Shown here piece after piece: positions 8,885-19,822 of a DNA stretch of 64,000 bases; the stretch's first letter is position 1, and each line of letters starts with the position of its first letter. Position numbers and translations under genes: made by a program. The notes beneath the pieces were generated by a model. It was not told where the DNA came from. It did not search any database and was given only the letters and a program-made list of their open reading frames with translations. The DNA is from Gammaproteobacteria bacterium UBA2679 (GTDB lineage Bacteria; Pseudomonadota; Gammaproteobacteria; Pseudomonadales; Oleiphilaceae): NCBI GenBank assembly GCA_002354735.1, contig DEMD01000008.1, forward strand, positions 17,032 to 81,031, written 5' to 3'.

Positions 8885-10012
8885 ATGGCCAACCGTGATT
8901 ACTATGAAGTGCTCGGCGTTGAAAAGAGCGCTGATGCTAAAGAGATCAAGAAAGCTTATCGGCGTCTAGCCATGAAGTATCACCCGGACAGAAATCCGGG
9001 CGATGCCAAGGCTGAAGAACAGTTCAAGGAAGCGACTGAGGCCTACGATATTCTTGCGGATGACCAGAAGCGCTCCGCCTACGATCAGTTCGGCCATGCT
9101 GGCGTAAGTGGCCAAGGCGGTGGTTACGGCGGTCAGGGCGCTAACTTCAGTGATATATTCGGTGATGTGTTCGGCGATATCTTTGGTGGCGCAGGCGGCG
9201 GCGCCCGCAGCCGAGCCAATCGTGGCTCAGATCTTCGATATACGCTGGATCTGGATCTGGAAGACGCCGTTCGTGGCAAAACCGTCAAGATCAAGATCCC
9301 AAGCCAGAAAGAGTGTGGTGAGTGCGACGGCACGGGCGCCGAAAAGGGTAGCAAGGTCGAAGAGTGCGAGACCTGCCATGGCGCAGGCCAGGTGCGCATG
9401 CAGCAGGGCTTCTTCTCTATCCAGCAGACCTGTCCGCGTTGTCGGGGCAAAGGCAAGATGGTGAAGAACCCTTGTCGCCGCTGTCATGGCAGTGGCATTG
9501 TGGAAGAAGACAAAACACTGTCGGTAAAGGTTCCACCCGGTGTGGATACTGGTGACCGTATCCGACTTGCTGGTGAAGGGGAAATGGGGGCTAACGGTGG
9601 TACGCCGGGTGACCTCTATGTGCAGATTGCGGTCAAAGAGCACCCCCTGTTCGCCAGAGACGGTCAGAATCTGTATTGCGAAGTGCCGATTTCTTTCGCT
9701 GATGCGGCGCTTGGAGGGGAGCTTGAAGTGCCCACACTGGATGGGCGTGTGAAGCTGAAGATACCACCGGAAACCCAGACCGGGCGACTGTTCCGACTTC
9801 GTGGCAAGGGCGTCGCGCCCGTCCGGGGTGGAGCAGCTGGCGATCTGCTTTGTCGCGTTGTGCTGGAGACGCCTGTTAACCTGTCGAAGCGTCAGAAGGA
9901 GCTCATGAAAGAGTTTCAGTCATCGATGGAGGCTGGCGGAAAGCAGGCGCCCAAGCGGGAAAGCTGGTTCCAGGGCGTGAAGAGCTTCTTCGACAGCACG
10001 AAGTTCTCCTGA
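8885..10012 (+). CDS. dnaJ: Hsp40 co-chaperone DnaJ
   Basis: DnaJ stimulates the ATPase of DnaK and delivers substrates. The 375-residue type I protein has the J domain with the HPD motif at residues 33-35, a Gly/Phe-rich linker (about 75-110) and four CxxCxGxG zinc repeats between residues 144 and 204. The beta-sandwich substrate-binding domains follow. Its stop codon overlaps the dapB start by one base (TGATG), so dapB may be translationally coupled. The ribosome binding site is weak. Confidence 0.98.
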   Translation: MANRDYYEVLGVEKSADAKEIKKAYRRLAMKYHPDRNPGDAKAEEQFKEATEAYDILADDQKRSAYDQFGHAGVSGQGGGYGGQGANFSDIFGDVFGDIFGGAGGGARSRANRGSDLRYTLDLDLEDAVRGKTVKIKIPSQKECGECDGTGAEKGSKVEECETCHGAGQVRMQQGFFSIQQTCPRCRGKGKMVKNPCRRCHGSGIVEEDKTLSVKVPPGVDTGDRIRLAGEGEMGANGGTPGDLYVQIAVKEHPLFARDGQNLYCEVPISFADAALGGELEVPTLDGRVKLKIPPETQTGRLFRLRGKGVAPVRGGAAGDLLCRVVLETPVNLSKRQKELMKEFQSSMEAGGKQAPKRESWFQGVKSFFDSTKFS

Positions 10013-10830
10013 TGACGGCGCCTACTTTATCCACAGGTATAGCCGTGCTCGGCGTAGCCGGCCGAATGGGCCGAGCGTTGGTGGAGGCCATTCAGGATAG
10101 TCCCGAGGCAGTGCTCGCAGGCGCTACGGTCCGAGAGGGAAGCCCGTTTATCGGAACGGATGCTGGCGTCATGGCTGGTGTTGGTTCGACTGACGTTGAG
10201 GTGACCGCGACACTCGACGAAAGCTGCGATGTCATTATCGACTTTACGTCAGTCGAGGCGCTTGCCGCGAACCTTGAACTCGCGACCCGTCTCGATCGCC
10301 CCATTGTCATCGGGACTACTGGGCTTTCAGATGAGCAGAAAGCGCTGCTTGATGAGGCGGCCAGGCAGATACCGATTGTCTTTGCGCCGAATATGAGTGT
10401 TGGTGTCAATGTTCTTATCGATATCGTCGGTCGTGTGGCCAGTCTGCTCGGTGACACCTACGACGTTGAAATCATCGAGACTCATCATCGCTTCAAGAAA
10501 GACGCGCCGTCCGGCACAGCCCTCAGACTGGGCGAAGCCGCGGCTGATGCACTCGGTCGGTCGCTGGCCGAGTGCGCTGTATACGGTCGAGAGGGGCACA
10601 CGGGCGAACGTACGGCTCGGGAAATCGGCTTCGAAACCGTCCGTGGTGGCGATGTGGTAGGGGATCATACCGTCTTGTTTGCCGGACTCGGAGAACGTGT
10701 GGAACTTACCCATAAGGCAAGCAGTCGACTCACATTCGCGACAGGTGCGGTAAAGGCGGCCGTATGGCTGGCTAAGAAACCGCCCGGCCTCTACGACATG
10801 CGCGACGTTCTGGGTCTGTCGGGCGAATAG
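10012..10830 (+). CDS. dapB: 4-hydroxy-tetrahydrodipicolinate reductase
   Basis: DapB catalyses the NAD(P)H-dependent reduction step of diaminopimelate and lysine biosynthesis. The 272 residues show the Rossmann motif GVAGRMGRALVEAI near the N-terminus, the TGLSDEQ segment, FAPNMSVGVNVL, and the catalytic/substrate-binding stretch EIIETHHRFKKDAPSGTA. The order dnaJ-dapB-carA-carB is conserved in pseudomonads and relatives. A terminator-like hairpin follows the gene. Confidence 0.97.
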   Translation: MTAPTLSTGIAVLGVAGRMGRALVEAIQDSPEAVLAGATVREGSPFIGTDAGVMAGVGSTDVEVTATLDESCDVIIDFTSVEALAANLELATRLDRPIVIGTTGLSDEQKALLDEAARQIPIVFAPNMSVGVNVLIDIVGRVASLLGDTYDVEIIETHHRFKKDAPSGTALRLGEAAADALGRSLAECAVYGREGHTGERTAREIGFETVRGGDVVGDHTVLFAGLGERVELTHKASSRLTFATGAVKAAVWLAKKPPGLYDMRDVLGLSGE

Positions 10831-10912
10831 AAAATCCAGTTTTGGTGAAGCATGGCGTAGACGGGATCGTCCTCGAATAGTACCATAAGAGAGTTTGAAC
10901 GAACTGTTTTCG

Positions 10913-10947
10913 AAGCGGGCCAGAGCATTTCTCTGTCTCGCTTTTTT
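10913..10947 (+). terminator. Terminator or attenuator between dapB and carA
   Basis: AAGCG (10913-10917) pairs with CGCTT (10939-10943) around an inner CAGAG/CTCTG stem (10921-10935), and six T's follow. It may end dapB mRNA. Because carA lies 114 bases downstream, it could also attenuate carAB; that part is inference. Confidence 0.55.
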
Positions 10948-11060
10948 GCAAATGGGTAATGCATCAGCAGCATCTTCCTTTTGCAGTCACATGCGCCCTT
11001 GGGCTACGGATTAAAGAGCCACAGACGAAAGTCTACAAACGAAAGTTGTTTCAGCCGCCT

Positions 11061-12233
11061 ATGAATTCAAAACTCGCGTCCGGTCGTCCGTCTGCAGTGC
11101 CGGCTATACTGGCACTCGAAGACGGAAGTGTGTTTCACGGTGTTTCGCTCGGTGTAGCCGGGCAGACGACAGGGGAAGTTGTCTTCAACACCTCCATGAC
11201 TGGCTATCAGGAGATCATGACTGATCCCTCTTATGCTCGCCAGCTCGTCACTTTTACCTATCCGCATATCGGCAATACCGGTATCAATGAGGATGACGTC
11301 GAATCCAGACGGATCTGGGTAGACGGAATCATCATTCGGGATGAACCTCTGCTTGCAAGTAACTGGCGTAACAGGAAATCGCTGCAGGCCTATCTTGCCG
11401 AACAGAATCTTGTCGCGATCGCCGGCGTTGATACCCGGCGGCTTACAAGGGTCCTGCGAGACAAGGGCGCTCTGCGCGGCTGTATCGTGGCTGGCGAAAG
11501 TATAGATGAGTCAGCTGCTATCGAAGCTGCTCGTAGCGTGGACGGCTTAGCCGGACGTGATCTCGCGGCAAGCGTTAGCCGAACGGAGCGGTGTAGCTGG
11601 TCGGAAGGCCTTTGGACACTTGATGGTCCTCAGCAGATATCCACTGAAGGCCGCTTCCATGTCGTCGCCTATGATTACGGTGTTAAGCACAACATCCTCC
11701 GGTTAATGGCGGATCGCGGCTGCAAAGTGACACTCGTCCCTGCGAAGACCCCATTTGAAGAGGCCATGTCGCTTCATCCGGATGGTATCTTCCTCGCAAA
11801 TGGGCCGGGCGATCCTGAACCATGTGACTATGCGATTGAAGTTGCCAGACAGGCGATGGCAGCCAGCGTCCCGCTCTTCGGCATCTGTCTTGGACATCAG
11901 ATCCTGGCATTGGCCAGCGGCGCGAAGACTTTCAAAATGAAGTTTGGTCATCACGGGGCCAACCATCCAGTACAGGATCTCGCAACAGGTCAGGTACAGA
12001 TCACCAGTCAGAATCATGGATTCTCGGTCGATGAGGCTTCACTGCCCGCCAACCTGGTGCCAACGCACAAGAGCCTGTTCGATGGATCTTTGCAGGGTGT
12101 TGCCAGAACTGACGTGCCCGCGTTCAGCTTTCAGGGTCACCCCGAGGCGAGCCCCGGTCCACATGACCTGATCTATCTGTTCGACCGTTTCAACGATTTG
12201 ATGGAGTCAAAGGCTCCGTTGGTCAGAATTTAA
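11061..12233 (+). CDS. carA: Carbamoyl-phosphate synthase small subunit
   Basis: CarA is the glutaminase subunit that supplies ammonia to CarB for carbamoyl phosphate, which feeds pyrimidine and arginine synthesis. The 390-residue product has the N-terminal CPSase_sm domain ([31 protein letters not shown]) and the class I amidotransferase domain. The catalytic cysteine is in GICLGHQ at about residue 276, and the HPE motif is in [13 protein letters not shown]. The ATG at 11061 is chosen because it matches the usual N-terminus; an upstream in-frame ATG at 10959 would add 34 residues without similarity. carB begins 20 bases downstream. Confidence 0.97.
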   Translation: MNSKLASGRPSAVPAILALEDGSVFHGVSLGVAGQTTGEVVFNTSMTGYQEIMTDPSYARQLVTFTYPHIGNTGINEDDVESRRIWVDGIIIRDEPLLASNWRNRKSLQAYLAEQNLVAIAGVDTRRLTRVLRDKGALRGCIVAGESIDESAAIEAARSVDGLAGRDLAASVSRTERCSWSEGLWTLDGPQQISTEGRFHVVAYDYGVKHNILRLMADRGCKVTLVPAKTPFEEAMSLHPDGIFLANGPGDPEPCDYAIEVARQAMAASVPLFGICLGHQILALASGAKTFKMKFGHHGANHPVQDLATGQVQITSQNHGFSVDEASLPANLVPTHKSLFDGSLQGVARTDVPAFSFQGHPEASPGPHDLIYLFDRFNDLMESKAPLVRI

Positions 12234-12253
12234 ATTCGAAGGACTTACTGTAC

Positions 12254-15200
12254 ATGCCAAAACGCACGGATATCCAAAGTGTTCTGATTCTCGGCGCCGG
12301 TCCTATCGTAATCGGGCAAGCCTGCGAATTCGATTACTCAGGAGCCCAGGCCTGTAAGGCGCTGAGAGAGGAAGGTTACCGGGTCATTCTGGTCAACTCC
12401 AATCCTGCCACGATCATGACTGATCCCGTCATGGCGGACGCGACCTACATTGAGCCTATCAACTGGCAAACAGTGGCACAGATCATTGAGGACGAGCGTC
12501 CCGATGCACTGCTGCCGACAATGGGCGGCCAGACGGCGCTCAACTGCGCATTGGATCTTGCGAAGCACGGTGTGCTGGACAAATTCAATGTTGAAATGAT
12601 TGGCGCCAGGAAGGAGGCCATAGATAAGGCTGAAGATCGCGAGAAGTTTGATAAGGCGATGAAGGCCATTGGTCTTGATACGCCGCGCTCTGCGATGGCC
12701 CATAGCATGGAAGAAGCACTGCAGGTGCTGGACCAGATTGGCTTTCCGACCATCATCAGACCATCGTTCACCATGGGTGGGTCAGGTGGTGGTATCGCGT
12801 ACAATCGTGATGAATTCATCGAGATCTGCGAGCGCGGACTCGATCTCTCGCCAACGAATGAGCTGCTTATAGATGAGTCGCTCATTGGCTGGAAAGAATA
12901 TGAAATGGAAGTCGTACGGGACAAGAACGATAACTGTATCATCATCTGTGCTATCGAGAACTTTGACGCGATGGGGGTCCACACCGGGGATTCGATTACG
13001 GTGGCTCCGGCTCAGACACTCACTGACAAAGAGTACCAGTTGATGCGAAATGCATCGATCGCCGTACTTCGGGAGATCGGTGTTGAAACCGGTGGCTCCA
13101 ACGTCCAGTTCGGCATCGACCCCGATACGGGTCGGATGGTCGTCATCGAAATGAATCCTAGGGTCTCGCGCTCTTCAGCACTTGCCTCGAAGGCGACTGG
13201 CTTCCCAATCGCCAAGGTCGCCGCGAAGCTGGCAATCGGTTATACCCTCGATGAGCTGGAGAACGACATTACCGGTGGTGCGACGCCAGCTTCGTTCGAA
13301 CCGACCATCGATTACGTTGTTACCAAGATTCCCCGTTTCACCTTTGAGAAGTTCCCGCAGGCCAACAACACCCTGACCACGCAGATGAAATCTGTCGGTG
13401 AAGTCATGGCTATCGGGCGTAACTTCCAGGAGTCTCTCCAGAAGGCAATGCGCGGCCTTGAAGTGGGGTCAGACGGTTTTGAGTCTAGGCTCGACGCACT
13501 GGACGAGCCACTTTCTGCCGATGAGGCCGAAGATTTCATCGTGCAGGCGCTGAAAACGCCGACGCCTGAACGCTTGTGGTCAATCGCCGATGCCTTCAGG
13601 CATGGCTTCAGCATCGATCAGGTCCACTCACTGTGCCATGTTGACCCATGGTTCCTGGCTTACATCGAAGACATCGTACTTGAGGAGCAGGCGCTAGAGT
13701 CGCTCAAGCTCGAAGCGCTCGATGAGGCGCTGGTGCGTCGACTCAAACGGAAAGGTTTTTCGGATGCCCGCCTGGCTGCAGTGCTTTCGGTCAGCGAGTC
13801 TTCTTTGAGAGAGCGCCGCAAGTCCCTTGGTGTAAACCCGGTATACAAGCGAGTGGATACTTGTGCGGCTGAGTTCAACTCAGATACCGCCTACATGTAC
13901 TCGACCTACGACGAAGAGTGCGAGGCCAATCCGACTTCGAACAAGAAGATCATGGTGCTTGGCGGCGGCCCGAACAGAATAGGCCAGGGTATCGAGTTCG
14001 ACTATTGCTGCGTTCATGCTGCCCTCGCCCTGAGAGAGCATGGTTATGAAACCATCATGGTCAACTGCAATCCGGAAACTGTATCTACCGATTACGATAC
14101 GTCAGACCGGCTGTACTTCGAGCCCGTGACCCTGGAGGACGTACTCGCCATCTATGAGGTCGAAAAGCCGCAGGGTGTCATCGTCCATTATGGTGGTCAG
14201 ACGCCGCTCAAACTGGCTCGTGGTCTTGAAGCAGCCGGTGTGCCTATCATCGGCACCACGCCGGACGCGATTGACCGCGCAGAGGATCGCGAGCGTTTCC
14301 AGCAGATGATCCAGGATCTGGATCTGCTGCAGCCGCCCAATGCAACTGCCCGCTCTCTCGAAGCGGCCATTATAGCTGCACGAGATATTGGTTACCCGCT
14401 GGTCGTCCGTCCGTCTTACGTCCTTGGTGGCAGGGCGATGGAAATCGTTTACGACGAGACCGACCTCAAGCGCTACATGCGAACTGCCGTAAGCGTCTCA
14501 AACGAATCCCCGGTCTTGCTCGATCACTTTCTCAACGCCGCGATTGAAGTCGATATAGACGCTGTATGCGATGGCACTGATGTCGTTATCGGTGGTGTCA
14601 TGCAACACGTCGAGCAGGCTGGCGTGCATTCGGGAGACTCGGCATGTTCACTGCCTCCCCACAGCCTGAGTCAGCAAGTCCAGGCGGATATGCGGGAAGT
14701 CGTGCGCAAGATGGCGGTCGAGCTCGGTGTTGTCGGCCTCATGAATTGCCAGCTCGCTTACCAGGATGACCTGATATATGTCATCGAAGTGAATCCGCGC
14801 GCTTCGCGAACCGTACCTTTTGTGTCCAAGGCTATCGGCAGGTCGCTCGCCAAGGTCGGCGCGCTATGCATGGCCGGTATAAGTCTTAAAGAACAAGGCT
14901 TTACGAAAGAGCTTATTCCGACGCATTATAATGTGAAGGAGTCGGTCTTTCCCTTCAACAAGTTCCCGGGTGTCGACCCGATCCTCGGTCCGGAGATGAA
15001 GTCCACTGGCGAGGTCATGGGTATCGGAGAAACCTTCGATGAAGCATTCGCGAAGGCCGCCGCCGCTGCCGGTGAGAAGTTTCCTACCGGTGGTACCGCC
15101 TTTATCAGCGTTCGAGACGCCGACAAAGATGGTGCAGTAGATCTGGCGCGGAACCTGAGCAATATTGGCTTCTCGATCATGGCGACTTCCGGCACTGCGA

Positions 15201-15490
15201 CGAGACTCGAGCAGGAAGGGATCAAGGTCAAGAAGATCAACAAGGTTCGCGAGGGTCGACCGCATATCGTCGACGCGATCAAGAACAAAGAAGTGCAGCT
15301 CATCATCAACACGACTGAGGGTCGAGTTGCAGTGGCTGATAGCGCGGAAATACGCAAGTCCGCCCTGGTCTCGCGGATTACCTACACAACGACGTTGGCA
15401 GGTGGTGAGGCGTTCTACAGGGCAATTCGAGCTGGCGTAGCGCACAAGACGCGTAGTTTGCAGTCCATCCACGCAGGTAGCGCCGCCTAA
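12254..15490 (+). CDS. carB: Carbamoyl-phosphate synthase large subunit
   Basis: CarB makes carbamoyl phosphate from bicarbonate, ammonia and two ATP. The 1078-residue protein carries two homologous ATP-grasp halves. The first begins [22 protein letters not shown] and the second [20 protein letters not shown]. The C-terminal MGS-like allosteric domain ([16 protein letters not shown] and onward) binds regulators in E. coli. The length equals the family norm. It forms an operon with carA, and greA follows after 25 bases. Confidence 0.98.
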   Translation: MPKRTDIQSVLILGAGPIVIGQACEFDYSGAQACKALREEGYRVILVNSNPATIMTDPVMADATYIEPINWQTVAQIIEDERPDALLPTMGGQTALNCALDLAKHGVLDKFNVEMIGARKEAIDKAEDREKFDKAMKAIGLDTPRSAMAHSMEEALQVLDQIGFPTIIRPSFTMGGSGGGIAYNRDEFIEICERGLDLSPTNELLIDESLIGWKEYEMEVVRDKNDNCIIICAIENFDAMGVHTGDSITVAPAQTLTDKEYQLMRNASIAVLREIGVETGGSNVQFGIDPDTGRMVVIEMNPRVSRSSALASKATGFPIAKVAAKLAIGYTLDELENDITGGATPASFEPTIDYVVTKIPRFTFEKFPQANNTLTTQMKSVGEVMAIGRNFQESLQKAMRGLEVGSDGFESRLDALDEPLSADEAEDFIVQALKTPTPERLWSIADAFRHGFSIDQVHSLCHVDPWFLAYIEDIVLEEQALESLKLEALDEALVRRLKRKGFSDARLAAVLSVSESSLRERRKSLGVNPVYKRVDTCAAEFNSDTAYMYSTYDEECEANPTSNKKIMVLGGGPNRIGQGIEFDYCCVHAALALREHGYETIMVNCNPETVSTDYDTSDRLYFEPVTLEDVLAIYEVEKPQGVIVHYGGQTPLKLARGLEAAGVPIIGTTPDAIDRAEDRERFQQMIQDLDLLQPPNATARSLEAAIIAARDIGYPLVVRPSYVLGGRAMEIVYDETDLKRYMRTAVSVSNESPVLLDHFLNAAIEVDIDAVCDGTDVVIGGVMQHVEQAGVHSGDSACSLPPHSLSQQVQADMREVVRKMAVELGVVGLMNCQLAYQDDLIYVIEVNPRASRTVPFVSKAIGRSLAKVGALCMAGISLKEQGFTKELIPTHYNVKESVFPFNKFPGVDPILGPEMKSTGEVMGIGETFDEAFAKAAAAAGEKFPTGGTAFISVRDADKDGAVDLARNLSNIGFSIMATSGTATRLEQEGIKVKKINKVREGRPHIVDAIKNKEVQLIINTTEGRVAVADSAEIRKSALVSRITYTTTLAGGEAFYRAIRAGVAHKTRSLQSIHAGSAA

Positions 15491-15515
15491 ACCCAATTCA
15501 GGATAATGGTAAGTT

Positions 15516-15995
15516 ATGAACAGGATACCAATGACCAAGGCTGGTGAACTCTCGCTCCGCGAAGAGCTGACCCATCTGAAAACGGAACTGAGGCCGCAGA
15601 TTATCAAGGCCATCGCAGACGCCAGAGAGCATGGCGACCTCAAGGAAAACGCTGAATACCACGCGGCTCGCGAACAGCAGAGTTTTGCTGAGGGCCGTAT
15701 TCAGGAAATTGAGAGCAAACTGTCCAATGCTCAGGTAATCGACGTGACGACTATTCCGGAAACCGGAAAGGTCATCTTCGGTACGACGGTGACTATGGTA
15801 AACATAGAGACTGAAGCGACTTCGACCTACAGAATCGTTGGCGAAGATGAGGCCGATATCAAGAATGGTCGAATTTCGGTCTCGTCACCCATTGCTCGAG
15901 CCTTAATAGGCAAGGAAGTTGGTGACGTTGTGATGGTTCGCGTGCCCAGTGGCGACGTCGAGTTTGAGATAGAGAAAGTCGAGCATCTTGAATGA
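15516..15995 (+). CDS. greA: Transcription elongation factor GreA
   Basis: GreA rescues backtracked RNA polymerase by stimulating transcript cleavage. The 159 residues contain the N-terminal coiled-coil with the acidic tip ([24 protein letters not shown] sequence, here [17 protein letters not shown]) and the C-terminal FKBP-like domain ([31 protein letters not shown]). The start [10 protein letters not shown] matches the standard GreA N-terminus. carB-greA-yhbY is a common arrangement. It is convergent with yhbY, leaving 25 bases between stops. Confidence 0.97.
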   Translation: MNRIPMTKAGELSLREELTHLKTELRPQIIKAIADAREHGDLKENAEYHAAREQQSFAEGRIQEIESKLSNAQVIDVTTIPETGKVIFGTTVTMVNIETEATSTYRIVGEDEADIKNGRISVSSPIARALIGKEVGDVVMVRVPSGDVEFEIEKVEHLE

Positions 15996-16020
15996 TGCTC
16001 ATAGCTCAGGCGGTAGGCGT

Positions 16021-16422
16021 CTAACGCTTACCTGCCGAGGCCTGGTACCGGATCAGATTTGATAGGCCGGGCTTTGGCTCCCTGGAACGCTTGAGCAGTA
16101 CCAGGATCTTGCCGATAAGTTGAATCTGCGTAGCCTTGGTTGCTGCGATGATACCTTCGACAATGTCCTTACGCTCGTCCCGGTCATTACTTGCTAGCTT
16201 CACTTTGATCAGCTCGTGGTCAGCAAGCGCTCGCTCAACTTCGCCAACGACGGTCTCGGTCAGTCCCTTTTCGCCGACAATGATCACCGGTTTGAGCTCA
16301 TGAGCAATGGCTCGAAGACTTTTCTTATCGACAGTCTTCAGTTTGGCGGCCTGACTTGGGCTGGTGCGCGAGGCGGTGGCTTCAACCCGTTTGGATGAAC
16401 GTTTGCTATGTTGATCTGTCAT
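16021..16422 (-). CDS. yhbY: YhbY / CRS1-YhbY family RNA-binding protein
   Basis: YhbY is a small KH-like RNA-binding protein associated with pre-50S ribosomal subunits. The 133-residue product has a basic, serine-rich N-terminal extension of about 30 residues, then the core LRAIAHELKPVIIVGEKGLTE, ELIKVKL and IGKILVLLKRSREPK. The start at 16422 is chosen because a TATAAT element lies between it and the longer in-frame start at 16623. The reading above 16485 has no family similarity. It is convergent with greA. Confidence 0.9.
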   Translation of the reverse strand: MTDQHSKRSSKRVEATASRTSPSQAAKLKTVDKKSLRAIAHELKPVIIVGEKGLTETVVGEVERALADHELIKVKLASNDRDERKDIVEGIIAATKATQIQLIGKILVLLKRSREPKPGLSNLIRYQASAGKR

Positions 16423-16965
16423 ATGCGTATCTGCTTGCAGGACTACTTGATTGGCGTCTGATGAGGTCGCCTGTATATCGCGCATTATAGCCGTTTGAGC
16501 CCGGGCCGCGATACGTCTGCTACGAAGATGGCGACCTGGATCTCTAAGAGGTCGGCAAAATGGTCGTTCGGTCCGTCTGATATGTCGTGACAGCATGTAC
16601 GGATTGTTGCGGTCCACAGCCAATCGCCTGGTCTCCAGCCAAGTTCGGACGGGATGCCATTACAAGTACCTCATTCGCATTTCGATCCGGCTGCAGCTGC
16701 TATCATTACGTCAGTCGCGACACTGACCTTGCAATTGCGCTCGCGGCCCCGATATATCGATAGTGGCGCGACGGCGTTGTCCGTCGGTAGTCGTGCGTCG
16801 TATACCTGAGTATAGGGATAGGCGATTAATGACATTGCGGAATCGTAATCGCCCGCAATGTGCTTGCGCTGCTTAGGGCAGGCCAAATTCGCCCGCGTGT
16901 GTTAGATTACAACATGGTCTGAGCTATCAGCAGACCACACCCATTGAACTAATGAGGGTATCCCC
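16423..16965. other. 543-base intergenic region between yhbY and ftsH
   Basis: No recognisable gene is present. In many gammaproteobacteria rlmE (ftsJ) occupies this position; no RlmE motifs are visible on either strand. The region holds a minus-strand TATAAT near 16486-16491 for yhbY and a CGACGG/CCGTCG hairpin (16769-16786). It also has a weak sigma-32-like pair, CTTGCA (16728-16733) and CCCCGATA (16747-16754), which may serve ftsH. A minus-strand reading of 71 codons (16671-16886) resembles no family I know. Confidence 0.5.
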
Positions 16966-18933
16966 TTGAACGACATGGCCAAGAACCTGCTGTTGTGGCT
17001 CATCATCGCAGCAGTCCTGCTTACGGTTTTCAATAATTTCAACGTCCCAGCGGGTAATCAAAAGATCGATTATTCGGAGTTTCTCCAGTTAGTGGAGTCG
17101 GGACAAGTCAGCAAAGTCACCATCGACGGCATGACCATCGAGGGGCAGCGGCAGGATGGTTCACAGTTCACCTCAGTCAAGCCAGAGATCCTCGATCTTG
17201 GTCTGATCGACGATCTACGTGAGGCCAATGTCGCTATCGAGGGCAGAGAGCCCGAGCGTCAGAGTATTTGGCAGCAGCTGCTGGTTGCGTCGTTTCCGAT
17301 TCTAGTGATCATTGCTGTCTTCATGTTTTTCATGCGTCAGATGCAGGGTGGAGGCGGTGGTCGCGGCCCGATGTCTTTTGGCAAGAGCAAAGCTCGTTTG
17401 ATGGGCGAAGATCAGATTAAGACGACCTTCGCGGATGTTGCGGGTTGCGATGAGGCCAAGGAAGAAGTTAAGGAGATCGTTGATTTTCTTAGGGATCCGT
17501 CAAAGTTTCAGCGTCTTGGCGGTCGGATTCCGCGAGGCGTACTTGCTGTAGGTCAGCCCGGCACAGGTAAAACGCTTCTTGCGAAGGCTATAGCAGGTGA
17601 GGCAAAAGTACCGTTCTTCACCATCTCCGGTTCGGACTTCGTGGAAATGTTTGTTGGTGTAGGTGCGTCACGAGTTCGCGACATGTTCGAACAGGCGAAG
17701 AAGCAGGCGCCCTGTATCATCTTTATCGACGAGATAGATGCCGTGGGTCGTCATCGCGGTGCTGGTCTTGGCGGTGGGCATGATGAGCGTGAGCAGACGC
17801 TCAACCAGCTACTGGTAGAAATGGACGGCTTCGAAGGCAACGAAGGTGTCATTGTAATTGCTGCGACGAACCGTCCGGACGTACTGGATCCAGCGCTACT
17901 GCGCCCAGGTCGTTTCGACCGACAGGTAGTGGTAGGTTTGCCTGATATTCTGGGGCGCGAGCAGATTCTCAAGGTGCATATGCGTAAGGTGCCGCTAGAA
18001 GATGATGTGGATCCGCTTGTCATTGCGCGTGGCACACCCGGTTTCTCTGGTGCAGATCTCGCCAATCTGGTCAACGAGGCGGCCCTGTTCGCCGCTCGAT
18101 CAACCAAGCGTTCTGTAGGCATGGTTGAACTCGAGCTGGCCAAGGACAAGATCATGATGGGTGCAGAGCGCAAATCGATGGTCATGAACGAGAAGGAAAA
18201 GCGGAATACCGCATTTCATGAGGCCGGCCATGCGATCGTTGGTCGCTTGATGCCAGAGCATGACCCGGTGTACAAGGTCAGTATCATTCCTAGGGGTAGG
18301 GCGCTTGGTGTCACCATGTTCCTGCCTGAGGAAGACCGTTATAGCCACAGTCGCCAAAGCCTGATCAGCAGGGTGTGTTCTCTCTTTGGTGGTCGCATAG
18401 CCGAAGAGCTTACACTCGGTTCTGAAGGTGTGACGACTGGTGCGTCGAACGATATCAAGCGTGCGACTGAAATTGCGCGGAATATGGTTACCAAGTGGGG
18501 TCTGTCAGACAAGCTTGGTCCTTTGATGTATGACGATGATGAAGAGGAGGTCTTCCTCGGTCGTTCAGCCGGCAGTTCGCCAAAAGTGTATTCGCCGGAA
18601 ACGGCTCAGCGTATCGATGACGAGGTTCGGAAGATCATTGATGACTGTTACGAGCACGCACGGAAACTGCTGACAGAAAACATGGACAAGCTCAATCTTA
18701 TGGCGGATACCCTGATGCGCTACGAGACCATCGATTCAGCTCAGATCGATGCGATCATGGCCGGAAAGGAGCCGCCAGAGCCGAAAGGCTGGCATGGCAG
18801 CAAGCCTCCTGGAGGAGATTCAGGAAGTGGCTCCTTTGGAACCGAAACGGGTGATGCGGCGGATGCCGGTGGATCACAACGTCCGGAAAGTGGTGGAAAG
18901 CCGACAATTGGCGGTACAGCAAGCAACCACTGA
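16966..18933 (+). CDS. ftsH: ATP-dependent zinc metalloprotease FtsH
   Basis: FtsH is a hexameric inner-membrane AAA+ protease that degrades LpxC, RpoH and misassembled membrane proteins. The 655 residues begin [19 protein letters not shown] (first transmembrane helix), with a second helix near residues 108-125. Walker A is GQPGTGKT at 196-203; the usual second residue is P, and Q still fits GxxGxGKT. Further on are the pore loop [10 protein letters not shown], Walker [10 protein letters not shown], the SRH region and the zinc motif HEAGH at 418-422. The start is TTG with GAGG upstream. The glycine/serine-rich tail is poorly conserved. A strong terminator follows. Confidence 0.98.
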   Translation: MNDMAKNLLLWLIIAAVLLTVFNNFNVPAGNQKIDYSEFLQLVESGQVSKVTIDGMTIEGQRQDGSQFTSVKPEILDLGLIDDLREANVAIEGREPERQSIWQQLLVASFPILVIIAVFMFFMRQMQGGGGGRGPMSFGKSKARLMGEDQIKTTFADVAGCDEAKEEVKEIVDFLRDPSKFQRLGGRIPRGVLAVGQPGTGKTLLAKAIAGEAKVPFFTISGSDFVEMFVGVGASRVRDMFEQAKKQAPCIIFIDEIDAVGRHRGAGLGGGHDEREQTLNQLLVEMDGFEGNEGVIVIAATNRPDVLDPALLRPGRFDRQVVVGLPDILGREQILKVHMRKVPLEDDVDPLVIARGTPGFSGADLANLVNEAALFAARSTKRSVGMVELELAKDKIMMGAERKSMVMNEKEKRNTAFHEAGHAIVGRLMPEHDPVYKVSIIPRGRALGVTMFLPEEDRYSHSRQSLISRVCSLFGGRIAEELTLGSEGVTTGASNDIKRATEIARNMVTKWGLSDKLGPLMYDDDEEEVFLGRSAGSSPKVYSPETAQRIDDEVRKIIDDCYEHARKLLTENMDKLNLMADTLMRYETIDSAQIDAIMAGKEPPEPKGWHGSKPPGGDSGSGSFGTETGDAADAGGSQRPESGGKPTIGGTASNH

Positions 18934-18952
18934 ATTCGAGCTCTGCCATCTG

Positions 18953-18980
18953 AAAGCCCGGCTCTGTCCGGGCTTTTTTT
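18953..18980 (+). terminator. Rho-independent terminator after ftsH
   Basis: AAAGCCCGG (18953-18961) pairs with CCGGGCTTT (18968-18976) around a 6-base loop, and T's run to 18980. It lies 20 bases after the ftsH stop and immediately before folP, so folP must depend on read-through or its own start. Confidence 0.88.
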
Positions 18981-18994
18981 AATTGAAGACAGTC

Positions 18995-19822
18995 ATGAAG
19001 CCGAACTCTTTTCTTTCCATGACCCATCCACCGGCAGTGATGGGTGTGCTAAACGTCACGCCAGACTCGTTTTCCGATGGTGGTCGTCACGCTACTCTGG
19101 AGCTGGCCCTACGTCACGCACTGAGTATGCAGGACGAGGGTGCCGACATTATTGATGTTGGTGGAGAGTCCTCTCGACCGGGTGCGGCACCAGTGTCCGT
19201 CGCGGAAGAGTTGGATCGAGTCTGCCCCGTCATCGAACGATTGCGCAGTGCTAGCGACATCGCTATCTCCGTCGACACAAGCACACCGGCAGTTATGCTT
19301 GAGGCTGTTCGGCTGGGTGCATGGATGATTAACGATATCCGTGCGCTTTCACGTGAAGGTGCGCTCGAAGCGGTCAGTCGCTGCGGTGTTCCCGTATGTC
19401 TAATGCACATGCAGGGGGCACCAGCAACCATGCAGCAGAATCCTGCCTATACTGACGTTGTCGCCGAAGTCGAACAGTTTCTGATCGCAAGGACGGATGC
19501 CGCAGTGGCGGCTGGTATTTCACGATCCCGTATTTCCTGGGATCCCGGATTCGGCTTCGGCAAGACGATCCAGCACAATTTGCAGCTCCTGCAGGCCTTG
19601 CCGAAATTCGTGGCTTCTGGGCATCCTCTATTAGTCGGCGTCTCGCGTAAGAGTATGCTGGGGCATTTGACTGGACGACCGGTTGATCAACGGCTCGCAG
19701 CCGGACTGGCAGTTGCGACGATAGCAGCGCAGGCCGGCGCTGCAGTGATCCGAACGCACGATGTGCGCGAAACTATTGATGCCGTTAAAGTGGCAGCCGC
19801 TTTTGTGAGAGGACAGTTATGA
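18995..19822 (+). CDS. folP: Dihydropteroate synthase
   Basis: FolP condenses p-aminobenzoate with hydroxymethyl-dihydropterin pyrophosphate in folate synthesis and is the sulfonamide target. Motifs seen are [15 protein letters not shown], the [10 protein letters not shown] loop, MINDIRA, CLMHMQG and the ending SRKSMLG / IRTHDV. About 275 residues is normal. An ATG at 18995 is used; ATG 19019 is an alternative since little is conserved before PAVMGVLNV. The stop overlaps the glmM ATG by 4 bases, as is usual for folP-glmM. Confidence 0.96.
   Translation: MKPNSFLSMTHPPAVMGVLNVTPDSFSDGGRHATLELALRHALSMQDEGADIIDVGGESSRPGAAPVSVAEELDRVCPVIERLRSASDIAISVDTSTPAVMLEAVRLGAWMINDIRALSREGALEAVSRCGVPVCLMHMQGAPATMQQNPAYTDVVAEVEQFLIARTDAAVAAGISRSRISWDPGFGFGKTIQHNLQLLQALPKFVASGHPLLVGVSRKSMLGHLTGRPVDQRLAAGLAVATIAAQAGAAVIRTHDVRETIDAVKVAAAFVRGQL

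Noticed and set aside
14864..15643. Minus-strand reading of 259 codons over carB/greA
   Set aside because: Antisense to the conserved C-terminal domain of CarB; no family resemblance.
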